The notes beneath the pieces are model-generated. The model worked only from the letters and a program-made list of their open reading frames with translations, did no database searches and was not told the DNA's origin. DNA of 64,000 nucleotides from the NCBI GenBank assembly GCA_030704615.1, contig CM060731.1:16370001-16434000 (forward strand), read 5' to 3'. The position numbers and the translations under genes are program-made. Numbering within the stretch: position 1 is the first letter of the stretch; each line of letters opens with the position of its first letter. This document shows positions 23,040 through 33,465 of the stretch, piece by piece. This stretch comes from Takakia lepidozioides. Lineage: Eukaryota; Streptophyta; Takakiopsida; Takakiales; Takakiaceae.

Positions 23040-23783
23040 ATGTCGAGAGTTCATCGAAGGGTTGGGCCAAGGTCGGAAGCGTGTGCAGACCCGGAAGGCG
23101 ATGGGAAGGATCACCATGTCCCAGAGAAGGAGGAAGTCTTCCACCGCCCCATGTGCAATCCACATGCAATTCCTGCACTAGATGAGGCAAGCAGGCCCTA
23201 CTCCTTGGAGTGGACTCAGCGGAAACGTGTCCCTGGACCTTTGACCCTCGTGCGATGTGCTGTTAACGACTATGAAATACCTTGTATACCCCCTCCCGAC
23301 TGGACGCACGATCCGGAGTTAAGATGTGTGCAGGAAAAGAATAGGCAAACCTACCGGCAGCGTACGTTGGAATTATGGCTGCGTGGTGCCAATACAAGGC
23401 TGCCTGGCGAGGCCTTCGGCGCTTACTTGTGGCGATGCTCCTTGGCTGCAAACCTGTGGCTGAAGAGGAATAGTAACAGGTTCGTTGGAGACGAGCACAA
23501 CTTCCATCTTGACAAGTATGTTACACGACTTTTTGTTGGCACTCTGGCTCGGCTTTCCAAGTGTGGGTTTGTGGTTGGTATGGCGGAGGAATTGCTCTTG
23601 ATGCAGCTTTTGCGGGAAGAGTGTGTGCAATTGTTTGATACCAACCTTCTTTATCCTGATCAGTATCTATGCAAGCAGATGCAGAGGTGTCATAGTCCTT
23701 CCGCATCAGACTCAGATTACCCTGATGTCAGTTCAGAGCAATCAGCACCTCCCATTGCCTCAGCACCACATAATCACTATTGA
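23040..23783 (+). CDS. Unrecognised 247-codon ORF
   Basis: I do not recognise this protein. From the ATG at 23040 it reads 247 codons without interruption to a TGA at 23781-23783. The N-terminal 60 residues are charged and probably disordered. The middle has aromatic, basic and leucine-rich helix-like stretches (RQTYRQRTLELWLRGAN, LWRCSLAANLWLKRN, VTRLFVGTLARLSKCGFVV, EELLLMQLLREECVQLFD). The last 35 residues are serine/proline-rich. No signal peptide or clear membrane span. The frame stays open upstream of the ATG to at least 22998, so an upstream exon spliced near GGAAAAG|GTGTGG is possible. It lies on the same strand 0.7 kb after DPE2. It could be a lineage-specific gene or a domesticated transposon fragment. 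Confidence 0.45.
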   Translation: MSRVHRRVGPRSEACADPEGDGKDHHVPEKEEVFHRPMCNPHAIPALDEASRPYSLEWTQRKRVPGPLTLVRCAVNDYEIPCIPPPDWTHDPELRCVQEKNRQTYRQRTLELWLRGANTRLPGEAFGAYLWRCSLAANLWLKRNSNRFVGDEHNFHLDKYVTRLFVGTLARLSKCGFVVGMAEELLLMQLLREECVQLFDTNLLYPDQYLCKQMQRCHSPSASDSDYPDVSSEQSAPPIASAPHNHY

Positions 23784-24490
23784 TATTCACACCTCCTGAC
23801 CGTCAGACATTACAGAAACAATCGAGTAGTAACCTCCACAGTATTGAATCTACACACATTCACATAACAACCATTTTGCAAAATGTCTCCATGATTGCAT
23901 TTTCTTGCATTAGCCCTCCTTGGGACATTGTCAACATGGTATAAACTGACCTTGCCCATTGTGGGTTTGAGGTAGGTCAACTGGTATAAGTGAAATGTGA
24001 AAAAATATTCCGAGCAACAAGGGGAGACTGGTCTAAATTCTTGTATGCACAACCACATTATCCTATTTGGCCACAAACCAATCGCTTCCAAAACAATTAG
24101 GACTTCAGACTCTTCATGAAGTTACATATACTAGACTAGAAGTTACATCCCCAAAAGCTACTACATCTAGGCAGGAGTTGAAGAGGTTGTCGGGCGCAAC
24201 AATTGTTGAAGAGTGCGTGCTGCTAGCCGACGGGTCACACTTTCTGCCACGCGGCCTCCCATAGCCTGGGCTTGTGGCTGCAGTAGAACCTACAATCCCC
24301 ACCCACACCAATCGTATGACCACCTTGTCACCAGGTTGGTGGACCTAAATTAAAAAATGATATGCAGTCGCAAGCATTTGGTCTTGCAGTGGTTATTTAA
24401 GAGTACAGGAGAAAGTAAACCAGACAAATTGACGAAGTATGGTAAGTTCCACTCTGGTTTTGTTGAAACAAGCATTTCCTTTCCAAGGGT
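23784..24490. other. Spacer between convergent genes
   Basis: About 0.7 kb between the unrecognised ORF and the 3' end of the ABC1 kinase gene. Nothing recognised. Confidence 0.4.
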
Positions 24491-27400
24491 CTAGCAAAAG
24501 CGAGTCAAAGGTGCAGCAAAAAATACCTGAACAAGGGGCTGCAGCATAGAAGGGTTGAAACCCCTTGAACTCTGGAGGAGCCCCCAGACCCGAATCACTT
24601 GGGCACGGAGAGCCAGCACTGCAGCTTGGTCGCTTGGGCTGGCACGCACACTTGGCAGCAGAGCACGCAAGGGATGAGGCATAGCTTGAATGCCTTGCAG
24701 TGCAGTGCCAAAAATCATGGCTTCCATCACTCGCACTGATTCACCTTCCACTAGCTGCTGCAACTCTTCTGCCCCAGGTGCGAGCAACATCTGCAACACT
24801 GGCTGTAGCACATCCTTGGCTTGGTAGTCAGAATCCTTGCGCCCTTGTGTCAGGAGATTCTCGAGCCGCTTCCACCTGCCACCTTCCTCCACTAATAAGT
24901 TGAAGTCCCTAACCCACAAGTAAAAGGATCTTACTGGTGCTATCAAACATGGACTTGCATGCTGAGGACGCTACTAACTCTTCTGTCGCAGCTGAGATGT
25001 GATAAAATCCCTTTTTTCAAAAAATAATTCTCAACTCACTCTCGATCAGAGACTGGCATTCCCGTAAAACCCATCAAGTAAACAATGAGAAAACACCAAC
25101 AGAAAAGTCATGCCCCCAGCTTCCATTTCCCCCTCTCTTATTCCCCTAAATGCACTCAGGAGGATTTATAGGCCGTGTTGGCCACAAATATGTTGCTCCA
25201 GTGTAAGGAAGCATAGAGTTACTAGCTCCATAAAAGTAAGGTGAGGGAAGAAAGCATGACATGCCTGAAGCTGCCGTCCTTGAAAAGGAGCTCGATTAGC
25301 GAGTTGCGCAGGTAGGGGTTGGGGTCGGTGAGCAGCCGTTTAGCGAAATAGGGATAGGAGGCAGCCAGAACTTTGAAATTCGGATCAGTGTAGAGCGCCA
25401 GCCCCTCCAGCACTGTGAGTGATCTGAGGATGAGGGCATAGTAAGCAGGCACTGGCACACCAGACAGCTGTCAATACCAATTATAAATTTCAAACACTCA
25501 GTTCTTCTCTTCTCGCTAATCATTTATCCATGCCCTCCCCTCCTATCACCTTGCCTTGGTTCTCCCAACTTAATCACCCTGCATCACCATCTTTGGTCAT
25601 GGTGGTATTCAAAACCTCCAAGATTGTGAAGTAAGAAAGGGCCATCCTTGTGTGAAGAGTAGAACTCAATTGGCATGAGTACCCTGGGCCAGTCCCAACT
25701 ACCAGCAAACTGGAGTCTGCTGGTACCTGCCCCGATCATTCCACAACTAAGTATAAGGAGACAGGAACGACAACCTCAGTAATTGGTAAATTCAGTGATG
25801 CCAAGGAGCACTTACCATTGAAGGGATACTGGTAGAGAACAGAACCAAGGCCATCAACAATTGTCTTAAAATTGAGTTCGCTGACGGTCGCAGTGAGCAC
25901 GTCATCGAAGAAGGATTGGAGGGCAGGCACAATCGGGGACACATCTACATCTGGTGAGAGGAAATCAAGGGCATAGTAATCTCTAGCCATGGCATCATAG
26001 TCGCGATTGACTAGATGCACCACATGGCCTATGATGGCAAGTCTGGCGCTCGCTGGTGTCTCACTCATCATGCCGAAGTCAAGAAAAGCGAGGCGACCAT
26101 CAGGCGTGGCGAGCAGGTTGCCAGGGTGGGGATCGGCATGGAAGTAGCCATGTTCCAACAGCTGACGAAGTGAACACTGGATCCCAGTCTCTACGAGCTT
26201 AAGGATATTTAAGCCTTGTTGTTGTATTGCTTGCTGCTCACTCAGCTTCACACCTTCCACCCACTCCATTGTCAGAACTTTCACACTGGTGTAGTCCCAG
26301 TACATGCCTGGCACCAGCACATCCGGTCGATCACCATAAAGTGCCTTAAACCTTTTCGCATTTCGTGCCTCCTGCTCCCATCCACCTGAAGGCATTAATC
26401 ATCGGTATGTCGTTGTGACTCCTCATAGACATGCCTTACTATGCAGATCCTGGACTCTCACTAGTAACTGCCTGTACAAAGCATGATACAAATAAACAGA
26501 ACTCCAAGAAGTAGAATCAATCTAGCTCACTTGCACACACCTGCACATAGTTAAGCTCCTGATAAACTCGGCGTGCAAACTCATCTAACAGGTCAACCAC
26601 GCTACTGCTGATCGCATCCACATACTGGTCCACAAGTTGACACATGCCTCGCAGCAAGTAAAAATCCAACCCCACCGCTTCCTCGATTCCAGGCCTCTGC
26701 ACCTTGACAGCGACCACTTCTCCTGTGCTGCGAAGACATGCTTTGTAGACCTGACCCAAGCTGGCTGCTGCAGTTGGGGTAGCTGTAATACCTGAATAAA
26801 TTGACTCCAGTGGCACTCCAAGTTCTCTCTCAATGCAGTCAAACGCAACCATATCGGGAAAAGTTGGCAATGCATCCTGCAGCAGTGGAACCACACTCCT
26901 AGGAAACCTTAGTTTCTATTGCACACAACTCGGAAACAACTATGGACAGACCAATCCCCTTCCTCATATACGCAAAAATTGGGCTGAGTCCTTGCATTAA
27001 TATGGTAGAAGTGGATCTTCTTCAGATAAACCTAGCCAACACTACCACTGTTTGTAACCTCCAGTGTTTATCATATGGTACACATATTACTGATGAAATA
27101 TCCAGTGTAGGATGTAGAAAGGGAAGGAGGGAAAGGTATGTATTGATTCACTCATGCTTACAAGGTTCTTGTTACCGAAAGTCCACTGATCATCTTGGAG
27201 AGGGAGGAGAGAGGGACCACCTGAAGCTCAGCAAGCTCTTCTAGATACTCCGAGGGGCACAGATCTGGCCGTGTGGAAAGGCCTTGGCCAACCTTCACAA
27301 AGGTGGGACCAAGATAAGTCAACCTCTCCCGCAACTCTACTGCTCGCTTTCGCATGTTCAGCTGCAACTGTCCATTCTGCCGATCAAGCAGCAAGCTGAA

Positions 27401-28818
27401 AGCAAATGCTCCCAATGTGGTTGCTATTTGCCATGCCCTCCCAAACACCTATGCTCAGGTCAGTACACCTCAGCACAAAATACACAAACGTGCTCCATGT
27501 GCTCCATCTTCCTAACACTTAAAAGACAATAATAACATCACAAATCTGATTGATGATAATTTTTACCAACACCAACAATCTTGCAGTGTGCATACACTGC
27601 CTGACTTTCAGTATCTGTATTTGATATACATCCAACATGAGGGACCAGGTATCCAACACAAAGTCTTCAGACCTGATTTTCTAGGGACATTGACCCCATT
27701 TATGAAGAAACGAGGACCAAATTATACAAAACCCCAGAAAGAGTGAGGAAGGAACTCCAGGTGTAGAACCCTGCACATGTGAAAGAGCATGGCTGCTTAC
27801 TAGCAGAAAATTGACCAGGGTGCTCAAGTCGATTTTATACGGGATGCTTCTTTCTTCTTATTTTGCTGATCCTATACATACATCGCTCTACTGTCTCTTT
27901 CATCGTGTAGCCCTCCATGAAAGGATAATGCAAGCCTTTTTCCTTCTAGTACGAAACTCTGGCAAGATGATAGCATTCACTTATCTGCGAGTTTCAAGTC
28001 TTCCATGCCCTGTCACTACTCTGGGTTTTCCTTCGCAAGTACATTACCGCTACATCGCCTATGTGCTTTATATTTCGGAACCTGAAACAGATTAGCTTTC
28101 CCAGATTGAGCTTTTCTCTAGATCACCTCTACTCCCGGAGAATACTCGCAACTGGAGGACCCAAAACCGTCAAGCCTCCCAGGCTGGACAGAGGCCAATT
28201 CAAGGACAGGCTCTGCTCAGAGCCCGTTGGAAGAAGTGCAAGATACCATCCGGCCAGATTGCACATGCAAACATGCAAATAGTGTTGTCCTACCTTTAAA
28301 GGCTGCCGTCCATAGCGCTGGTAGAGGCTGACTGGATCATACTGGGACGCATTTGTAGCCCTGAAGGATGCTCGCATCTCGGCTTCATCCTCCCCAGTTT
28401 GCAAACTTCTCCTCGCAGCTCCATTTCCCATCCCGGTCACTGCATTTGCCCCAGAGCTACCCCGAATAGTAGCTAGCTCCGTCCCATTCACAGCCCCATT
28501 CCCTGAGTCCCTCACGAGAGAGTCGCTAGGCATGACCTGCACCAAGGCAGCCCTTGCGATTTGGGGTCCGCCATATTCCTGAACAGAGATAGTGGGACAA
28601 ATTGCCCTCCGAAAGGGCCTCTCTTTCAGTGTCAATGTCTTCCTGTCCGGCCTAGCACCTGTCGATAAACCAGCTGTCCGCGGAGAAACCCTCTTGGAAA
28701 ACGGCCTGAGGACTTCATGAGAGAGAAGACAGGATGGAGAAGACTGTGAGGCTGCGGCGTCAGAAGGATTTCGTGATACTCCATTAAGAGACACAGAGGA
28801 GAAACAGGAAGACGCCAT
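24491..28818 (-). CDS. ABC1K: ABC1/ADCK/UbiB atypical kinase, plastid (ABC1K1/ABC1K3 type)
   Basis: Atypical protein kinase family tied, in plastid plastoglobules, to prenylquinone metabolism and photosystem upkeep. Exons (minus strand): 28818-28294, 27448-27221, 26876-26541, 26371-25816, 25451-25265, 24875-24491. Exon 1 begins MASSCF and is a serine/arginine-rich transit-peptide-like region of about 150 residues, then [16 protein letters not shown]. Family motifs follow: KxGQ as [14 protein letters not shown], the alanine-rich loop [20 protein letters not shown] with the lysine, [15 protein letters not shown] (catalytic loop), and LDFGMMSE in place of DFG. The C-terminal exon (RWKRLENLL onward) is typical of this clade. 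Intron 5 appears to use a GC donor (TTCAG|GCATGT): only that junction gives the conserved FRWKRLEN reading. The first-exon ATG at 28818 is the first in-frame one. Confidence 0.93.
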
Positions 28819-29474
28819 CGATGTGCATGAGGCGACCACCAGCAACTAACTCATCCGAGCCTTCCTTGTTCTTCTTCCCTTTTCCTGCACCGCATTACAC
28901 CATGGTTCCGAGAAGTGCACGCACAGCCATCGTGAGCTATCTTCCATACTCGGATTACTCCTTACGCTCTTTCCCCTCCAAAGTATCTGGAACCCACCAA
29001 ATCTGCGGTAGGATAGAGGAAGACGATTGATCGAAATACTAAAAGCCGTGAAGAATGCTCAGCCACGTGGTGCAGCTGAACCCGCCCTGCTGTACCCGAG
29101 GTTGTTCGGATATGAGTATGGGTGGCTGCCAGTCAGAACATCTCATCTCACGTGGATCATATCAAGGACGCTTTTGTCTCTTCAGAGACAGTATATGCCA
29201 AACTCACTCTATCCATGGGGTCTCGAGCAGATATGGCCGCCGCTCTCTCCTTTTCCTTTCCTCTTCTCTCATCCCCCGTAGTGATGCAGGATGACAAAAC
29301 TTTTCGTCATATTGAAGAGAGAGAGAGGGAGAGGGGTAAATGTCAGTGGATACTTGGAAGCTTCTGATGTTTGAGTATTCCAGCCTTGCAGACAATGCCC
29401 CCAAGGCAAGTGGTCACACAGTTGCAGAGGTGGGCATGCAAGAAGATTTCTAGTTATGATCATCCTCACAGAGG
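28819..29474. promoter_or_regulatory. ABC1K upstream region
   Basis: Upstream of the ABC1K start codon. Several overlapping short ORFs, and a GAGAGAGAGGGAGAGGGG tract at about 29319-29336. No other gene seen. Confidence 0.35.
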
Positions 29475-30691
29475 TAAACCCTTAAGTGTCAAAACTCATT
29501 TTCACCCTCTCGTGGAAAAACATGACCCTGGCCCACAAAATAAAAAAATATATATCTAGAGAATCTCTCTGTCCCTGTAAAACTGACCGTTGGAATTACT
29601 TCCCACCTACCCCACAAAAAGTTTCACCAAAATCCAACTGCCAGATCTGAAGATTATGAAGTGTAGAGTGGGGACAAAAAAAAATCTCCACTAAGAACTA
29701 GGTGCCAAAAAAAAGCAGTTTTTTTGCTCGTATTTGGGCATTTTTAATTTTTTCTATTTGAGAGTCTCAAGAATGTTGTTCCATACCTGATAACACACAT
29801 TCTCATAAAATTTGAGTTTTTTCTGGGCTCCTTTGTAGTGACAAATTGGAGGGTCAAAATATGCCATTTTCTTTGGGCAGGCCAAAATCTCTCTTCCTAA
29901 AATTATACAAAAAAATTCAGCCAGTCAATCCCTAATCCCTTCGGTTGAAATGTCATGGGCTTCCATATGAAGTCCCCGAAAAACTTTGAGGCAGATCAGC
30001 CAATGCACCGCATCCTTAGGTTCCCTGCCCAAGACTTCAAATGGCACACCTTTGGTATAGCCTGCAGGCCTAGGATATTTGGAGCCGTAGCCCAGAAGGG
30101 CACGGGGTTTGGGAGCTCCTCTGGCTACCCGGCCCTGCTTTCATGGGGGGCCACTCCAGGCGCAACCCTATCAAACCCCCTGCCTGGGTTTGGCCCACCC
30201 GAGATTTTCTCGAGCCGCGAGCTCTGCCCCCATCGCGGCTGCACTCCCTCCAGTCCGCCCTGCTATGAGCATCGTGTTGGCTGGAGCAGCCATCTCCGTC
30301 GATCTCAGGTTAGGGTGCAGGCCTGGGAATACCCAGACCTGCACAGGCCGCCATACCCACCGGGCAATCAATGGGTTGGGGGAAGCGTGCCGCCCATCCC
30401 TTTATGGGGTATCATTCATTCACCCTAACCTGACCGCAGTTGCCATGTCAGCAACTTGGGCAGGTTAGGGGTGCCAAAATGGAATCAAAAGCTGAGTTGG
30501 CCCCATTCCAATTGATCGAGATCCCTACCCCTTCAGGCATTCACCAATTGGCCAATGCCATATGAAGGGGGACCCGATTATCTGTCCATTGATCCAAAAA
30601 AAAGGCCAATCAGCCTTAACCACAGGAAGTTATGGCTGGTTAAAGAAACCTAACCAACCCAAAACGGGTCGGTTTGACACTTAAGGGTTAA
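29475..30691. mobile_element. Non-autonomous element with piggyBac-like TTAA ends, 1.2 kb
   Basis: Left end TAAA-CCCTTAAGTGTCAAA (29475-29493); right end, reverse-complemented, TTAA-CCCTTAAGTGTCAAA (30691-30673). The inverted ends begin CCC next to TTAA, the target and duplication of piggyBac transposons; the left TTAA has one change. No transposase is encoded: the ORFs inside (for example 29955-30428) overlap each other in GC-rich DNA. Internal hairpins occur at 30315-30344 and 30421-30473. The element at 50934-51766 shares the terminal CCCTTAAGT. The class assignment is inferred from ends only. Confidence 0.7.
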
Positions 30692-31572
30692 TCATCATCC
30701 AGTGTTACAATGGCATGAGGAAAGGGCTCTTCAAAGACCCCTCCACTTGCACCAAGAGGAAAAGATCATGAGATGCTGATATGAACTCAACTTGATGTGG
30801 CTTTGATTGTTTGCTACCCCTGCTTGGTCTGCAACCCCTACTAGTGGGGTTGAAAAGGTAGACAGAAGTCATTCATGGGAAGCTGGTATCAAGAGGGGGC
30901 CATACTTCAGTCTGCAAGTCCCCAAACCAAGTGCATGGCCATCACATGATGTCATATGGACCTAACACTGGAACTGTTGGTCTGCACAGGATCCAGCAGC
31001 TGGAAAAGCACTAAGACTGTCAACATACTGCACTTGGCAGCCATTCAAACATCAGTCTAACTGGAAGCTGGTTTGAAGCTTGGGAATAGTGCAGGGAGGG
31101 GCCTTGATAAGGGGCAAGCCATGGGAAAAAAGCAGGAATAGGCCAAATGTGCTGATGCTGCAACCCAGTCCTCTCCCACCATTCTTGCACTACTTTCGAC
31201 TCCATTTCAACCAAAACATTTGCATCATTCTTGTTACTAGATTCTAGCTCAGGATTGCTTCTACAAGCTGCCTGACCAAGCAGCCGGATTTTAAGAAAAT
31301 GCCATTTCTGTGGATTCTCTGAAAGACCTCACACTGATGAGGCTCCATTAATTATTTAGGGGAGTCTTCAAGAAATGTAAGACTTCATGGAAGTCTCACC
31401 TGATATGTTCCAAGGTGTAGTAATTACAGAACAAAACTCCCTGGGTCACTATTCTAATCTACCCCCCGGCACCCTATTAGGCCATCAGTGGCCATCACAG
31501 ATATCCATGACCAGATCGAAAAAGAGAAGCTTTTTGCGATCATATTTCGCGACGTTTTGTACATGAAAGCTG
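30692..31572. other. Spacer 3' of the RanBPM-like gene
   Basis: No gene, RNA or transposon ends recognised. Confidence 0.4.
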
Positions 31573-32943
31573 CTACCAACCCCCATCCTTGCCTTTATGC
31601 AACATGTGGTGCAGTCTGAACACCTCCCCTTCCCCACCATTGAAAAGCCGACTCACTTTGTGGCAGGCCCCAAGTTGTCGCAGAAGCTTTTCCAATGCAG
31701 ACTGAGGATATTGGCCAGAGGGGAGGCTTGGATTGGTGGCCAGCACAAATGCATTCACTGCATCCGCCACAACCTCGCGCTGGCCAAAGCTAAGGAGGTA
31801 GGCCAATGGTGACTCTTGGGGCCTCTCGTAGGCAAGCAAAGCTAGGCAATCCCGCAAGAGCACATCCAGAGCATGAGAGGTCCCCCTCAATGCCATCAAT
31901 TCTGTGCGTGCATATGACACAGCAGCCTCCACCATCCCTAATTTTACCAACTCGATGAATTTTTGACAATGCAGAAGAAATAGAAGAAAGGTAACAGTTG
32001 GCCGATGATCCTGCTGCACCAACTGGGGATACCAATCCTGCAATTTAGCCAACACGCTATCAACATTGCCATCCTTGGCCAGCAGCCCTCGCAAGAGCTG
32101 GCGCTGCTCCAGGGCGTACATATCCTCATCCACTAGGCCATCCTCCTCTTCCCCAAACTCATCAGGGGGGGAGGAGCCCCCGCTAGATGCATCAAAGGAA
32201 GCCAGAGTGGCTTGGTAGCCATAGTGCAGCAAGTATGAACGCACAATTCTGTGACTGGCGCTGGGAGACAGCGGCACATTCTCCACTTCCCTTTGCCGCC
32301 CCTCACGCTCCTCCTTCACCAGTGGCTGCACATCAAACACAAACGGCCGCTGCCCAAAATTCACTTCCACTTTCTCATCACGGCTGTGCAGACCTATCGT
32401 CGGATACAGATCGATCTTCACATCCTTGAAAATTGTTCCTACTATCTTCCCATTCTTGGTAAAGAAAAGCTCCTGAGCAACATAATTTATCCCTGCCCCC
32501 ACAGTGTCCCCAGTTGTGAACGTAGGCCCAAAGTCGTCGATAATCCCCTGCCCATGGAACAGCTTACCATCGTCTCCATGGTAGCCATAGCTGTTCACCT
32601 CCCAACCAGGCTGTCGGCTGTTTTTGAAGTGCTCATCCGTGAAGCCGATGGTGGTACAACCCCTGAGCCCCCGGTCCTTGACTGTCATCTCAAAGTAGTA
32701 GAGCAGTTGATGGCAAGGTGCCGGCCGATTCCCCTGTATTGCCCCCACGTCATTCCCATGCAGACCGGCTCCAGTGTACTTGACACACAGCTTATCGGGA
32801 GTGACCACCAGAAAGTGGCCGCATGTGCTGGTGTTGAGCCTTGTTGGTGCATCTTCCTCTCCTTCCCCATCTCCGAGCATGACCGTCAATGATCCTCTTC
32901 CTTCTGCCCCGCCCCGTCCCAACCTCCTCCTCCTTCTCTGCAT
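31573..32943 (-). CDS. RanBPM-like protein (SPRY, LisH, CTLH, CRA), intronless
   Basis: Scaffold subunit of the GID/CTLH-type E3 ubiquitin ligase complex; family members act in nucleus and cytosol. A single 456-codon ORF. Residues about 1-30 are basic/acidic and disordered. About 35-205 is the SPRY domain (LCVKYTGAG, YYFEMTVKDRGLRG, TIGFTDEHF, PGWEVNSYGYHGDDG, TFTTGDTVGAGINY, LYPTIGLHSRDEKVEVNFG). About 230-255 is LisH (RIVRSYLLHYGYQATLASF), then an acidic spacer and a CTLH/CRA segment from about 285 to 450 (LLAKDGNVDSVLAKL, LLHCQKFIELVKLGMVEAAV, YARTEL). The order and length match plant RanBPM-like proteins. Lack of introns contrasts with the intron-rich neighbours. It diverges from the gene starting at 33466 across a 0.5-kb shared upstream region. 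Confidence 0.95.
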   Translation of the reverse strand: MQRRRRRLGRGGAEGRGSLTVMLGDGEGEEDAPTRLNTSTCGHFLVVTPDKLCVKYTGAGLHGNDVGAIQGNRPAPCHQLLYYFEMTVKDRGLRGCTTIGFTDEHFKNSRQPGWEVNSYGYHGDDGKLFHGQGIIDDFGPTFTTGDTVGAGINYVAQELFFTKNGKIVGTIFKDVKIDLYPTIGLHSRDEKVEVNFGQRPFVFDVQPLVKEEREGRQREVENVPLSPSASHRIVRSYLLHYGYQATLASFDASSGGSSPPDEFGEEEDGLVDEDMYALEQRQLLRGLLAKDGNVDSVLAKLQDWYPQLVQQDHRPTVTFLLFLLHCQKFIELVKLGMVEAAVSYARTELMALRGTSHALDVLLRDCLALLAYERPQESPLAYLLSFGQREVVADAVNAFVLATNPSLPSGQYPQSALEKLLRQLGACHKVSRLFNGGEGEVFRLHHMLHKGKDGGW

Positions 32944-33228
32944 CTAACCGTCAGGCATCTCACACAAGCTTATTAAATCCGCGTTCTCTCTCCATTTGTC
33001 TCGAATTCAACTCAAATTCTGTTCAGATCTCCTCCTCCCAACGAGAGAGAGAGAGAGCGAGAGAGAAGAGAAGAGAAAGCAGAGTGCACGCATAAACCTT
33101 GTCATCCCCTCATTCTGCTTACAAACGTGATCTGGTTGTCCTGCTTACAAACGGGACATAACATGCGTTTGTAAGCAAATATGTTTGTTAACATTACAGA
33201 AGATCGCTCACATTCAAGTTTCTCCCGC

Positions 33229-33293
<65 letters not shown>

Positions 33294-33465
33294 GGTGTGG
33301 GAGCTCGGATTACATCTATAACTGAGCCGCTATGGCTTCAGTTGGAGCTTCATTTCCACGTGTGGAAGTAGTATCTACGTGGGTTATTGGTCGAAAGGTT
33401 CTTTGGTGTTTGCTTGTGGGTTAGTGGACAGCAGCTTCAGTTTTTTTGAGCTGAGAAAACAGGGC
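32944..33465. promoter_or_regulatory. Shared upstream region of divergent RanBPM-like and RAD51AP1-like genes
   Basis: Contains a GA tract (about 33042-33078), a long CT tract (33231-33293), and the 12-mer TGCTTACAAACG at 33116-33127 and 33142-33153 with its exact inverse at 33166-33177. A 30-codon upstream ORF (33332-33424) precedes the RAD51AP1-like ATG. The arrangement suggests a bidirectional promoter with one leader on each side. Confidence 0.55.
33231..33293 (+). repeat. (CT)n microsatellite
   Basis: An almost pure CT run of about 60 bp with a single TTT interruption. It lies 170 bp upstream of the RAD51AP1-like start codon, probably in its leader or core promoter. Confidence 0.95.

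Noticed and set aside
29955-30428. 157-codon ORF with overlapping partners in other frames
   Set aside because: Sits in GC-rich DNA of a non-autonomous element, three frames open at once, no domain.
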